A stretch of 64,000 bases of DNA from Polyangium sp. 15x6 (GTDB taxonomy: Bacteria > Myxococcota_A > Polyangia > Polyangiales > Polyangiaceae): the NCBI RefSeq assembly GCF_029960785.1, contig NZ_JASBQE010000008.1:62001-126000 (forward strand), in the 5' to 3' direction. How positions within the stretch are numbered: the first letter of the stretch is position 1; every line of letters starts with the position of its first letter. Shown here piece after piece: positions 1-8,748 of the stretch. The notes under the pieces are model-generated. The model worked only from the letters and a program-made list of their open reading frames with translations, searched no databases and had not been told where the DNA came from. Position numbers and translations under genes: made by a program.

Positions 1-2066
1 AGCTTCGCGCCGTTGCTCGATCCGCTCGCGCCTGCGATGGCCGACGCGAGCTCGGCCCGCGCTTCGAGCGTCCTGCCGCGCGCGAGGTGGATCCGCGCCG
101 CGACGAGCGCGAAGTGCGGCGCGCGTGTCCCCGGGATCGCCGGCCCGCACGCCTGCCGCCCGAACGCGAGCGTCTGCTCCGCTTCGGCCACGAGCCCGAG
201 ATCGAGCCGGAGCTCCGCGAGGTTCGGGATCACGGTGGCGAGGAAGAGCCGCTCGCGGATGCGGCGGAAGACCTCGATCGCGCGCTCCGAGAGGTGGAAG
301 GCCTCCGGATAGTCGCGCTTCAGGATCGCGATCGTCGCGAGGTTCGTCAGGGCGAACCCGACCGCGCGGTGCTCGCCTCGCGCCGTGCCGTCGTCGAGCA
401 CGGAGGCGAGCATCGGCCGCGCCTCGTCGAGCCTGCCGGCGGAGAGCACGGCGATCGCGCGGTTGAGCCGCGCCCGGAGCTCCGTGATTCCCTCCCCGCC
501 GCACGCCGCTTCCCACGCGTCGGCCGCGAAATGCGCCTCCGCCTCGCTCCACGACGCCGCCGCGAGCAAGAGCTTGCCGAGCACGTTGCGCGCCCCGAGC
601 CGCGTCGCGAGATCCGCCGCGCCGCCCTGCGCTTCCTGGGCAAACCTTCGCGCCGCTTCGAGATCACCGGCCGTGTACCGGACCTCCGCGAGCTCCACGG
701 CCGCACGCGCGCGCGCCCCGGAGGCATCTGCGCGGCTCATCGCGCGTTCGAGCACGATCGTCGCCGTCGTGAGATCCCCCTCGGCGCTGAGCGCCTTGCC
801 GAGCGTGATCATCACCTCGGGCGCGTTTCCATCCCGCGCCGCCGCGGCCCGCGCGAACCCCGTCGCCCGCTCCGCATCGCCGACACGAAGCGCGAGCTCC
901 GCCGAGCGCAGGAGCGCCTTCGTCGTCGACGCATCCGAGAAGAGCGCGAGAGCCGCCTCCCAGCGCCGCCAGAAATCCACTCGCGCCGACGGCTCTGCCA
1001 CGCCGGCGAGCGCGCGCGTCGCGAGCAGCTCCGCCCGCTCCGCGTCGCCTGCCCGCGCCCAGAGCTCGGCCGCGCGGAGCATCGCCCAGGGATCGAGCGG
1101 GAACACCGCTTCGAGCGCGCTCGCGACCGCGATCGCATCGTCGCGATCGACTTCGAGCTCGATCGGCGCCGCCCCCGTGAGCTTCATCGAGCCTGCCGCG
1201 TCGATCGTCGCCGCGCCCCGCGCGACGAGCGCCTCCACGTCCGCGCTCGCGCCGAGCCGACCGACCTCCGCGGCAGGCAAGCTCCGCTGCGCCAGCGCGA
1301 GCCGCGCGCAGAGCCGCCTCTGCGCCGGTTCGAGCGCGATCGGCTCGGCCCGCCCGTCGAGCGGCGCGCGTCGCGCGGCCGACCACCAGCGCTCCAGCGC
1401 TTCGAGCCTTCCCTCTTCCGCGCCGAGGCGAAGCTCGGCCGCCTGCGCGATCGCCTCCCAGAAGCGACGCAGATCCTCGGGCGACGCGATCGGATCGATC
1501 TGCACGAGGCGCGCGCCCGCCGGCGCCGACGCCACCTCACGCAGCACGAGCACGAGCGGCGCTCCCGCGCGGGGAGGGGTGCTCACGAGGCGCGCCATCT
1601 CCTCCACGACTGCCTGTCCCCAGTGCGTCGACGTGCCTTCGGACACGACGATCATCGCGCCGTTCGCCGCAGAGGCGATGCGCGCGGCCACGAGGCGCGG
1701 CTCCACCACGTCGACGATCCCCATCTGCGCGGCAATCTCGCGCCAGGGTTCGTCCCATGCGACCTCGGCGACCCGCAGGCACGCGCGCCCGATCACCTGC
1801 GCTCGCCGCGCCGCATGCGCGCCCACGGCTTCCAGCGTCGCGCGCGGCCCGTGCAGCACCACGAGCCCGCTCGCGCCCTTCGCGCAGAGCAGATCATCGA
1901 CCGCCGCGAGCCCGCGGAGCGTCGCGCGCACCGAAGGCGCAGCGATCACCGCCCCGGAAGGCAGCGCGCCGGCCTCCCCACCGAAGACACCTTCGGTGCG
2001 AACACCCGAAGCATCCTGGGGTGAAGACCGATCGAGCGGAGAAGTGCGAGGTTCGGCGTCCGCCAC
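1..2066 (-). CDS. TPR-rich protein with degenerate N-terminal ATPase-like module (C-terminus beyond left edge)
   Basis: The frame is open from a GTG at 2066 to the window edge; the upstream in-frame stop is at 2079-2081 and a GGAG Shine-Dalgarno lies about 7 nt before the GTG. The N-terminal 180 residues look like a decayed STAND/AAA module. A segment 'VVLHGPRATLEAVG' sits where a Walker A loop would be but lacks the GKT/S, and 'NGAMIVVSEGT' sits at a Walker B-like strand. The rest is Ala/Leu/Glu/Arg-rich helical repeat typical of TPR (for example 'ARELAEV..TAGDLEAARRFAQ'). Such proteins in myxobacteria are often scaffolds or regulators, some fused to sigma-54 domains, but no output domain is visible here. 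It lies 45 nt after the DUF2520 gene on the same strand, so co-transcription is likely. The high-arginine open frames on the opposite strand are shadows. Confidence 0.75.
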   Translation of the reverse strand, partial: MADAEPRTSPLDRSSPQDASGVRTEGVFGGEAGALPSGAVIAAPSVRATLRGLAAVDDLLCAKGASGLVVLHGPRATLEAVGAHAARRAQVIGRACLRVAEVAWDEPWREIAAQMGIVDVVEPRLVAARIASAANGAMIVVSEGTSTHWGQAVVEEMARLVSTPPRAGAPLVLVLREVASAPAGARLVQIDPIASPEDLRRFWEAIAQAAELRLGAEEGRLEALERWWSAARRAPLDGRAEPIALEPAQRRLCARLALAQRSLPAAEVGRLGASADVEALVARGAATIDAAGSMKLTGAAPIELEVDRDDAIAVASALEAVFPLDPWAMLRAAELWARAGDAERAELLATRALAGVAEPSARVDFWRRWEAALALFSDASTTKALLRSAELALRVGDAERATGFARAAAARDGNAPEVMITLGKALSAEGDLTTATIVLERAMSRADASGARARAAVELAEVRYTAGDLEAARRFAQEAQGGAADLATRLGARNVLGKLLLAAASWSEAEAHFAADAWEAACGGEGITELRARLNRAIAVLSAGRLDEARPMLASVLDDGTARGEHRAVGFALTNLATIAILKRDYPEAFHLSERAIEVFRRIRERLFLATVIPNLAELRLDLGLVAEAEQTLAFGRQACGPAIPGTRAPHFALVAARIHLARGRTLEARAELASAIAGASGSSNGAK

Positions 2067-2111
2067 GGCTTCTCCAGCCTACGGTCGGCGGCTCGCCTAC
2101 CGCAACGTTTT

Positions 2112-2951
2112 TCAGGCGCCGCTTGGCGGCTTTTCCAGCACCGTGACGATGGCGTCGAAGCTTTCCGCTGGCGCATCGCCCAGGGCGCGCGCGAGCGGCA
2201 CCTGCAGCTTCGAGGCCGCCACGTAGAGCGGCACGAGGTGCGGCGCCGCGCGCGAGAGCATCTCGAGGTGCCGCCCCACGCCCGCCGCGTCCCCGCGCCG
2301 CACCGGGCCCGTGAGCGCCGCCGGCAAACCCATCGTTTCCACGTTGTCCGCGACGCTTCGAAGGAGCGGGCCCAACATGGCCGCCGCCGTATCCGCCGGC
2401 ACGCCTGCGCGTCCGAGCAGATCCACCCCGCCCGCGGCGAGCGCCGCGGCCCCGTTCGCCACGAGCCCGGCCGCCGCGTGATAGAGCACGCGATCGAGCC
2501 CGGGGATGGTCCGCGGCGTCATCCCGAGCTTCCGCCCGATCGCCGACGCGGCCTTCACGGCGCGCGCGTCTCCGTCCACGTGGAGCTGCCCGCGCGTGAG
2601 CGACGGCGTTACCTCTGGCGACGCGAACGAGATCATCGGGTGCATCTGCGCGACCGCGACGTTCTCGCTCCGGAGCGGCGCGAGCGGCTCCGGGCCGAGC
2701 GCGCCCGCGCAATGCACCACCACGGCCTTTTTGTGCCCCAACAATCCAGCGTCCCGGATCCGCTCCGCGAGCGGCTGGAGATCCCGATCCCGCACCGCGA
2801 GGATCACGAACGGCGCGTCGATGCGCCGCGAAGGCAGCCCTCGCCGTTGCGGGCGCAGCGTCACCACGTACCCCGCGCTGCGCAGCGCCCGCGCGAGGCC
2901 CGCGCCGACCTTGCCCGCGCCCAGGATGAACACCCGGTTCTTCTCGGCCAT
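2112..2951 (-). CDS. Rossmann-like NAD(P)-binding protein with DUF2520 domain
   Basis: 279 aa. A Gly-rich dinucleotide-binding loop 'GAGKVGAGLARAL' lies near residues 10-22 after a hydrophobic beta strand ('VFILGAG'). A conserved 'HPMISFASPE' segment follows mid-protein, and the C-terminal half is all-alpha. This is the layout of the F420/6-phosphogluconate-dehydrogenase-like Rossmann plus DUF2520 family, whose substrate is unknown. The ATG at 2951 overlaps the stop of nadD (TGATG), indicating translational coupling, so the longer upstream-extended frame is not the gene. The association with nadD suggests a link to nicotinamide nucleotide metabolism, but that is inference only. Confidence 0.85.
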   Translation of the reverse strand: MAEKNRVFILGAGKVGAGLARALRSAGYVVTLRPQRRGLPSRRIDAPFVILAVRDRDLQPLAERIRDAGLLGHKKAVVVHCAGALGPEPLAPLRSENVAVAQMHPMISFASPEVTPSLTRGQLHVDGDARAVKAASAIGRKLGMTPRTIPGLDRVLYHAAAGLVANGAAALAAGGVDLLGRAGVPADTAAAMLGPLLRSVADNVETMGLPAALTGPVRRGDAAGVGRHLEMLSRAAPHLVPLYVAASKLQVPLARALGDAPAESFDAIVTVLEKPPSGA

Positions 2952-3553
2952 CAGCTCCTCCGGTAGAGCCCCCGCTCGGCCGCGTACGCGAGCACCTCGC
3001 GCGGCACGAGCTTCTTCACGCGCTCGATCTTTCCGCAGCCGATCGCGTCGCGCACCTCGGTGCTCGAGATCTTCGGTAGCATCGGCTCCGGCGCGTCCTC
3101 GGTCGTCACGCCCGCGCGGCCCACGAAGAGCGGCGGCGCGATCTCCTCGATCCGATCGAAGCGGTGCCACTTCGAGAGGTCCGCGATCACGTCGGCGCCG
3201 AGCAAGAGGCGCATCGACCAGTCCGGGTGCTCTGCCGCGAGATGCTCGAGCGTCCGCAACGTGAGGCTCTCGCCGCCGAGCTCGCGCTCCACGGTGGAAA
3301 CGCGGACGCGCGGGATCCAGGCGAACGCGAGATCGCACATCGCGAGGCGATCCTCGAACGGCGCGAGCTCCTTGGCGAACGGGTGCCTGTAGACGGGCAC
3401 CACGAGCACCTCGTCCACGGGCTCCGTCGACAGCACGTACACCGCCGCGAGCACGTGCGCGACATGCGGCGGGTTGAAGCTCCCTCCGAACACGGCGACC
3501 CGACGCCGCGGCGCGGGCACGGGCGCCCCCGGCTCATCCGCTGCTCTTGCCAT
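2951..3553 (-). CDS. nadD: Nicotinate-nucleotide adenylyltransferase
   Basis: 200 aa. Adenylates nicotinate mononucleotide to deamido-NAD in cytosolic NAD synthesis. Shows the nucleotidyltransferase signature 'GGSFNPPHVAH' (HxGH-type motif as PPHVAH) near residues 24-34 and the C-terminal 'ISSTEVR' motif that corresponds to the ISSTxIR signature of the family. Length is normal for NadD. The N-terminus carries about 18 Pro/Ala-rich extra residues before the first strand 'RVAVFGGSF'. Its start overlaps the end of the upstream gene by 20 nt and its stop overlaps the downstream DUF2520 start, so all three form one coupled operon. Confidence 0.93.
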   Translation of the reverse strand: MARAADEPGAPVPAPRRRVAVFGGSFNPPHVAHVLAAVYVLSTEPVDEVLVVPVYRHPFAKELAPFEDRLAMCDLAFAWIPRVRVSTVERELGGESLTLRTLEHLAAEHPDWSMRLLLGADVIADLSKWHRFDRIEEIAPPLFVGRAGVTTEDAPEPMLPKISSTEVRDAIGCGKIERVKKLVPREVLAYAAERGLYRRS

Positions 3554-4172
3554 CCTGCACCCGCATCTTGATGCCGGGCAGGCTTGGCCCTCCGCCCAGC
3601 ATGTCCTCTGCGGTGACCGCCCCGCTCGCGTTCCGGATCTCCACGCGCACCCCGCCCGACTCCGCCTCTTCGAGCACGGCCATGCCTCCGCCCGGCGTAC
3701 CGATCGGCCCCGGCGAGACGAACATCCTCGAGCCGATCCGCTTCATCGTCGGCTCCTGGCTCCGCCCGAACACGAGCAAGCTCGCGGCCGCGATGTCGTC
3801 CTGATCGAGGATCGCCTTGTCGTAGACGAACACCGCCACGCGCCCATCGACGAGCTCGATCGAACGGAGCTGCCGGCTCGGGATGCTCGTCAGCGCGCGC
3901 AGGCGCGACCGCGCGCGCTCGGCCGCGACGTACGCGTCGATCGCCTCCGGCGTCGCGCGCGCGCATCGCACGGCGGCGCGGGAGAAGAGGAGGTCCTCGC
4001 TCGGGTTCGCGTCGACGAGCTGGTACGCCCAGGCCTTCGCCACGAGATCGAGCGCGCCGTCGTCGGACAGGTAGATGATCTTGTCGACCTGGACCTCGTC
4101 CAGCAGGAGCTGTGCCGCCCGTGCAAGCGCGGGCAGATCTCTGTTGGCCGGTCCGAGGATGCCTAGGCGCAT
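3534..4172 (-). CDS. Metallophosphoesterase-fold-like protein lacking metal ligands
   Basis: 212 aa from the ATG at 4172 (MRLGILGPANRD...). The order of elements resembles YfcE-type phosphodiesterases: a first strand with 'LGILGPANRDLPAL' in place of ISDTHGNxPAL, a 'KIIYLSDDG' strand where the family has a GD motif, a late 'VFGRSQEP' where it has HGHT, and 'SRMFVSPGPIGTP..GMAVLE' where it has 'FVNPGS..P...aVLE'. The Asp/His metal ligands appear replaced, so catalytic activity is doubtful. First gene of the run ending in nadD; its 3' end overlaps nadD by 20 nt. Family assignment is inferred from pattern order, not from a search; it could be a lineage-specific protein. Confidence 0.7.
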   Translation of the reverse strand: MRLGILGPANRDLPALARAAQLLLDEVQVDKIIYLSDDGALDLVAKAWAYQLVDANPSEDLLFSRAAVRCARATPEAIDAYVAAERARSRLRALTSIPSRQLRSIELVDGRVAVFVYDKAILDQDDIAAASLLVFGRSQEPTMKRIGSRMFVSPGPIGTPGGGMAVLEEAESGGVRVEIRNASGAVTAEDMLGGGPSLPGIKMRVQDGKSSG

Positions 4173-4263
4173 CGGTTCGAGAGGGTAGATCAGGCGCGAG
4201 TCCTCGTGGACCTTTGTTTGCGGGGGCCACCCCCGAGTTTGCCGTGCTATAGGGCCCTGGCCC

Positions 4264-5505
4264 ATGTTCCGGCGTACGCGGGCCTTCCGAGATCCGGTCA
4301 CGATCCACCTCGACGGCTCGCCGGTGCGGGCCGAGCGGGGCGAGCCGCTCGCTGCCTCGCTCCTCGCCGAGGACAAGTTCATCCTGGCGCGGAGCCCCAA
4401 GCTCCACCGCCCGCGCAGCGCGAGCTGCTTCCGGGGCGGGTGTGACGGCTGCCTCATGCGCGTCGACGGCACGCCGAACGTGATGACGTGCCTCCACGCG
4501 ACCCGGGGAGCAGAAGAGATCGAGGCCCAGAACGTCGTCGGCTCACGCCAGGCCGACCTCCTGCGCGTGACGGACTGGTTCTTCCCGAAGGGCATCGACC
4601 ATCACCACTTCATGGCCGGCGTCCCTGCGCTCGGAACCCTCATGCAGACGATGGCCCGCAAGATCGCGGGGCTCGGGCGGATGCCCTCGGAGATCGAGGC
4701 GCCGCGGCCCGCGCGTATTCTCGAGGCCGACGTCGTGGTCGTGGGCGCGGGCCTCGCGGGCCTCGTCGTCGCGCAGAAGCTCGGCGCCGCGGGCGCGCGT
4801 GTCGTGGTCGTCGACGATGGCCTCTCGCTCGGCGGCTCGCTCCTCGCCCTCCCCGATCACGCGCCGCGCCTCGCATCGATCCGCGCGACCGGCGAGCTCG
4901 TCTTTTCGCGAGCCACGGCGGCAGGCGTCTACCTCGGGGACCTCCTCGTCGCTGCGGAAGAAGGCGCCGTCGTGGTGCGCGCGCCTGCCAAGGTCTTTGC
5001 CACGGGCGCGCACGACGGCGTAGCGGCCTTCCCGGGCAACGATCTTCCGGGCGTCTTCTCGGCGCGCGCGCTCTGCCTCCTTCATGCGTACGGCATCGAG
5101 CCCGACGGCCCCGTCGTCGTCGCGGGCGAGGGTTTCTGGGCGGACGAGCTCGCGCGGCGGCTCGGGGATCGCGTCGTGCGCTCCGCGGCGTCGGCCCTCG
5201 CGGGCGTCGAGGGCACGGGACAAGTGAAGCGTGTTCTCTTGCGCGAGAGCGTCGAAGAAGAGCGCCGCATCGACGCGGAGATCCTCGCCCTCGCGCTCCC
5301 CGGCGCTCCTGCGTTCGAGCTCGCGGCGCAGGCCGGGGCCGAGGTTCGCTTCGATCCGGCGCGCGGCTACGCGGTCGCGTGTGATGAAGACGGCGCGGCC
5401 GGCGAAGGGATCTGGGCCGTCGGTGAGTGCACCGGCATCGACTTCGATCCCGACCTGATCACGGCCGCCGCCGAGCGCTGCGCCGCTGCGGTCATGCGTC
5501 GATGA
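4264..5505 (+). CDS. FAD-dependent oxidoreductase with N-terminal 2Fe-2S (Fer2_4) domain
   Basis: 413 aa. The first ~100 residues form a 2Fe-2S domain of the type found in sarcosine oxidase alpha and hydrogen cyanide synthase A subunits, with ligands C55, C60, C63 and C76 ('SCFRGGCDGCL...MTC'). A pyridine-nucleotide/FAD Rossmann motif 'VVVVGAGLAGLV' follows near residue 155, and the C-terminal part ends in a family-typical 'GIWAVGECTGI' FAD-contact segment. The usual partner subunits are absent nearby, so the substrate (an amine or imino acid in the characterised families) cannot be named. Its last 14 nt overlap the 3' end of the convergent ccmB. Confidence 0.85.
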   Translation: MFRRTRAFRDPVTIHLDGSPVRAERGEPLAASLLAEDKFILARSPKLHRPRSASCFRGGCDGCLMRVDGTPNVMTCLHATRGAEEIEAQNVVGSRQADLLRVTDWFFPKGIDHHHFMAGVPALGTLMQTMARKIAGLGRMPSEIEAPRPARILEADVVVVGAGLAGLVVAQKLGAAGARVVVVDDGLSLGGSLLALPDHAPRLASIRATGELVFSRATAAGVYLGDLLVAAEEGAVVVRAPAKVFATGAHDGVAAFPGNDLPGVFSARALCLLHAYGIEPDGPVVVAGEGFWADELARRLGDRVVRSAASALAGVEGTGQVKRVLLRESVEEERRIDAEILALALPGAPAFELAAQAGAEVRFDPARGYAVACDEDGAAGEGIWAVGECTGIDFDPDLITAAAERCAAAVMRR

Positions 5506-6172
5506 GCGTATCGAACAGCCCCACGCCGCCTGCGGTGAACACCGTTCCGAACACGCCCATCAGCGCGAGGTAATCGAAGAGCTCGCTCGTCTCCGCGCCG
5601 CCGAAGAGCTCGCGTGTGCCGGCCACGGCGGCGAGCAGCGTCGGCGCGAGCAACGGGAAAAACACGCTCGCGAGCACGAGATCCCTCGCCCGCGTGCGCA
5701 CCGTCATCGCGCCGAACAACGTCCCCACCGCGGCGATCCCCGGCGTCGCGAACAGCGCGATCAGGAGGAGCCCCGGCGCCATCCGGATCAGATCGACGGA
5801 GAAGAGCAGCGCGCTCACGGGGACCACGATCACCTCCACGAGCCCCACGAAGATCGCCACGCTCACGGCCTTCCCCGCGAAGATCGCGCCGCGCGACACG
5901 GGGAGCACGAGCAAGCCTGCGAGCGCGTTCTCCTCGCGCTCGCGTTGCCACGTCCGCCCGACGGCGAGCACCGACGCGAACGCGACGGAGACCCAGATCA
6001 CCCCGGGCGCCACGCCTTCCGTTGCTTCCCGTCCTGCGAAGAACGCGAGGGAGGCGATGACGGCGACGAGCACGGCGAAGAACCCGCTCGTGGTCACGAT
6101 CTCGCCCGTGGACAGCTCGATGGCGAGGTCCTTGCCGGCGATGAGCGCTGCTTGCTTCAGGAATCGTTTCAC
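5492..6172 (-). CDS. ccmB: CcmB-like heme exporter permease subunit
   Basis: 226 aa from a GTG at 6172 (VKRFLKQAALIAGKDL...), the size of CcmB. Six hydrophobic helices follow an N-terminal amphipathic segment. Family-like features are 'KDLAIELSTGEIV' near the N-terminus, 'REREENALAGLLVLPVSRGAIFAGK' after helix 2, and a helix with 'PG..LIALFATPGIAAVGTLFGAM'. CcmB is the membrane subunit of the CcmAB(CD) system of cytochrome c maturation. No ccmA, ccmC or ccmE is in the window; this copy is a single gene divergent from gltX (95 nt between starts). An upstream ATG at 6274 would extend it across the gltX start and is unlikely. Confidence 0.82.
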   Translation of the reverse strand: MKRFLKQAALIAGKDLAIELSTGEIVTTSGFFAVLVAVIASLAFFAGREATEGVAPGVIWVSVAFASVLAVGRTWQREREENALAGLLVLPVSRGAIFAGKAVSVAIFVGLVEVIVVPVSALLFSVDLIRMAPGLLLIALFATPGIAAVGTLFGAMTVRTRARDLVLASVFFPLLAPTLLAAVAGTRELFGGAETSELFDYLALMGVFGTVFTAGGVGLFDTLIDA

Positions 6173-6267
6173 GTGCGAGCTCGCAGCACGACGGTATACA
6201 CGCGCTCGCCGAGCGTGAGCACGCCGAGGCCGACAATCGAACCGAAAAATGCTACAGCGCGGGCGCC

Positions 6268-7728
6268 ATGGCACAAGGCAAGCCTCGCGTTCGATTCGCT
6301 CCCTCTCCGACGGGCTACCTCCACATCGGCGGGGTCCGGACCGCGCTCTTCAACTGGCTCTGGGCGCGCAAGACCGGCGGCACGTTCGTCCTGCGCATCG
6401 AGGACACCGACCAGGAGCGGAGCACGCCGGAGAACGAGGCGATCATCCTGCGCGAGCTGCGCTGGCTCGACCTCGGCTGGGACGAGGGCCCCGAGGTCGG
6501 CGGAGCGCACGGCCCGTACCGGCAGATGGAGCGGCTCCCGATCTACCAGGAGTTCGTGGAGAAGCTCATCGCGGCGGGCGCGGCCTATCGTTGTTATTGC
6601 ACGAAGGAAGAGCTCGACGCCCAGCGCGAGGCCCTCCGGGCGCGTGATCCGAAGGCCCAGTTCCGTTACCCCGGCACCTGCCGCGACCGCACGGGCCCGG
6701 CTCCCGATCGCCCGTTCGTCATTCGCTTCCGCGCGCCGAGCTCGGGCTCCGTCACCTACCGGGATCTCGTCTTCGGCGAGGTCGTCACGCCGAACAACAC
6801 GCAGCAGGACGCCGTGCTCATGCGTTCGGACGGCGTCCCGCTCTACAACCTCGGCGCGGTCGTCGACGACATCACGATGGGCATCACGCTCGTGGCGCGC
6901 GGCCGTGATCACATGATCAACACGCCGCCGCAGATCCTGCTCTACCAGGCGCTCGGCGCGGAGACGCCGCAGTTCGCGCACCTGCCGATGATGCTCGCGC
7001 CCGACGGCCAGAAGCTCTCGAAGCGGCACGGCGCGGTCTCCGTCGGCGAGTATCGCGAGCGCGGCATCTCCCCGGTGGGCCTGCTCAACTACCTCGTCCG
7101 CTTCGGCTGGTCCTACGGCGACGAAGAGATCTTCACGATGCAGGACCTCGCCCAGAAGTTCAGCTGGGAGAACTGCAGCAAGGCCGACGGCAAGTTCGAC
7201 GCGAAGAAGCTCGCGGCGATCGCGTTCGAGCACCTCAAGTCCCCTGCGCTCACGCCCGACGACCTCTACCTCGACAGCACGCTCCCGTTCCTGGAGAAGC
7301 GCGGCCTTTCGGGCTCCGATCGCGAGTCGGTCCGCGCGGTCCTGCCGCTCATCCGCGAGCGCGCGCAGACGTTCGCCGACGCGGCCGACGCGCTCGATTA
7401 CTTCTTCCGCGATCTGCCCGTGTACGACGAGAAGGCCGTGAAGAAATTCCTCGTTGCGGACAAGGCGCCGCACCTTCGTGCCGTGCGGGATCTCTTCGCC
7501 TCGACCGACGATTTCTCCGCGAAGAACCTGGAGGCGCGGTTCGGCGAGCTCCTCGCCGAGAAGAAGCTCGAGATCAAGGACGTGGCGCAGCCGGTTCGTG
7601 TCGCGGTCAGCGGCCGGACGGCGACGCCGGGGCTCTTCGACGTCCTCGCGCTCATCGGCAAGCCGCGCGTCCTCGCGCGCCTCGACCATGCGCTCTCCTT
7701 GATCGCTGCGTCGTCCGGGGCGAGCTGA
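6268..7728 (+). CDS. gltX: Glutamyl-tRNA synthetase
   Basis: 486 aa class I aminoacyl-tRNA synthetase that charges tRNA-Glu (and possibly tRNA-Gln if the ligase is non-discriminating). The HIGH signature is 'PSPTGYLHIGG' (residues 12-22) and the KMSKS loop is 'KLSKRHG' near residue 249. 'RIEDTD' marks the ATP/Glu pocket, and a Cys pair is present in 'YRCYC' of the connective region. Full normal length with an anticodon-binding alpha domain at the C-terminus. A CPBP-type membrane-protein gene starts 6 nt after its stop, so the two are probably co-transcribed. Confidence 0.97.
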   Translation: MAQGKPRVRFAPSPTGYLHIGGVRTALFNWLWARKTGGTFVLRIEDTDQERSTPENEAIILRELRWLDLGWDEGPEVGGAHGPYRQMERLPIYQEFVEKLIAAGAAYRCYCTKEELDAQREALRARDPKAQFRYPGTCRDRTGPAPDRPFVIRFRAPSSGSVTYRDLVFGEVVTPNNTQQDAVLMRSDGVPLYNLGAVVDDITMGITLVARGRDHMINTPPQILLYQALGAETPQFAHLPMMLAPDGQKLSKRHGAVSVGEYRERGISPVGLLNYLVRFGWSYGDEEIFTMQDLAQKFSWENCSKADGKFDAKKLAAIAFEHLKSPALTPDDLYLDSTLPFLEKRGLSGSDRESVRAVLPLIRERAQTFADAADALDYFFRDLPVYDEKAVKKFLVADKAPHLRAVRDLFASTDDFSAKNLEARFGELLAEKKLEIKDVAQPVRVAVSGRTATPGLFDVLALIGKPRVLARLDHALSLIAASSGAS

Positions 7729-7734
7729 GCCGCG

Positions 7735-8691
7735 ATGTTCGATCTCGCCTCGACGCTCCTCGCCGCGGCGGCGGGCCCGACGGGCGCGCGCGCCGCGCCG
7801 ACGCTCCTCGAGACGTCGACCAAAGCCCTCTTCCCCGTCGCCGCGTACCTCGCGCTCGCGCCCGTCCTCTGGTTCTTCTTCCGCGGCACCTGGCGCGAGC
7901 TCGACGTCGCGGCGCACGAGCACCAGCGAAAAACCCTCGCCTCGGGCTCGTACGACTATCGCCCCGCGGTGCTCTTCGTGACCACCGCGCTCGTGCTCAC
8001 GCTCCAGGAATACTATGGCGGCCGTGATTTCTATGAAAATCACCTGAAGCCATTCCTGCGCGAGCTCGAAAAGCAGGGCGGATTCGGTGTCGATCTCCGC
8101 AAGTGGAACGAGCTCTACGGCTACGGCTGGTGGGCATTTACGCGCGTGTTCGGGTACGTGGCCGTCCCGATGATCATCTGGAAGATCTGCTTCCGGAGGG
8201 ACAGCCTGCTCGACATGGGCTTACGGGTCCGCGGCTTCTTGAAGCACGCGTGGATCTACGGGCTTTGCCTCGCGGTCGTGGTCCCGGCGGTCGTGATCGT
8301 CTCGCGGGCCCCCGATTTCGGCACGTATTACCCGTTCTACAAGCAATGCTCCCGCTCGTGGTTCGACCTCGCGATGTGGGAGATGATGTATTTTGCGCAG
8401 TTCTTCGCGCTCGAGGTCTTCTTCCGGGGCTTCTGGCTCTCGGGCCTGCGCACGACGCTCGGCTCCGGGGCGATCTTCGCGATGTGCGTGCCATATTGCA
8501 TGATCCATTATGGCAAGCCTTACCTCGAAGCGGCTGGCGCCGTGGTCGCGGGCATCGCGCTCGGCTCGCTCGCGATGCGCACGAAGAGCATCTACTCGGG
8601 CTTCCTCGTGCACGTGACGGTGGCGCTGCTCATGGATTTGCTGGCGCTCTCGCATCGAAACGCGCTGCCCACGTCGCTCTGGGGGCCCTGA
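7735..8691 (+). CDS. CPBP/Abi-type membrane protein with altered protease motif
   Basis: 318 aa, about eight hydrophobic helices. The C-terminal third has the layout of the CPBP (Rce1-like) family: 'FALEVFFRGFW' at motif 1 (usual EExxxR), 'YCMIHYGKP' at motif 2 (usual FxxxH), and 'FLVHVTVAL' at motif 3 (usual HxxxN). The first catalytic Glu of motif 1 is Leu and the final Asn is Ala, so proteolysis is uncertain even though R, both His and the second Glu remain. It starts 6 nt after gltX. Some CPBP proteins are proposed sorting proteases for MYXO-CTERM proteins, and two such substrates lie 4 kb downstream, but the missing Glu argues against that role here. Confidence 0.78.
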   Translation: MFDLASTLLAAAAGPTGARAAPTLLETSTKALFPVAAYLALAPVLWFFFRGTWRELDVAAHEHQRKTLASGSYDYRPAVLFVTTALVLTLQEYYGGRDFYENHLKPFLRELEKQGGFGVDLRKWNELYGYGWWAFTRVFGYVAVPMIIWKICFRRDSLLDMGLRVRGFLKHAWIYGLCLAVVVPAVVIVSRAPDFGTYYPFYKQCSRSWFDLAMWEMMYFAQFFALEVFFRGFWLSGLRTTLGSGAIFAMCVPYCMIHYGKPYLEAAGAVVAGIALGSLAMRTKSIYSGFLVHVTVALLMDLLALSHRNALPTSLWGP

Positions 8692-8748
8692 TCCCCGAGC
8701 CGCCCGGTTCGCGGGAAGCTCCGGCCCACCTCGCCGGTTCGGCCCCTG

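Noticed and set aside
87-2226. Long plus-strand Arg/Ala-rich open frames of over 600 codons
   Set aside because: They are antisense shadows of the minus-strand TPR gene; their composition is dominated by Arg and Ala and codon bias fits the other strand.
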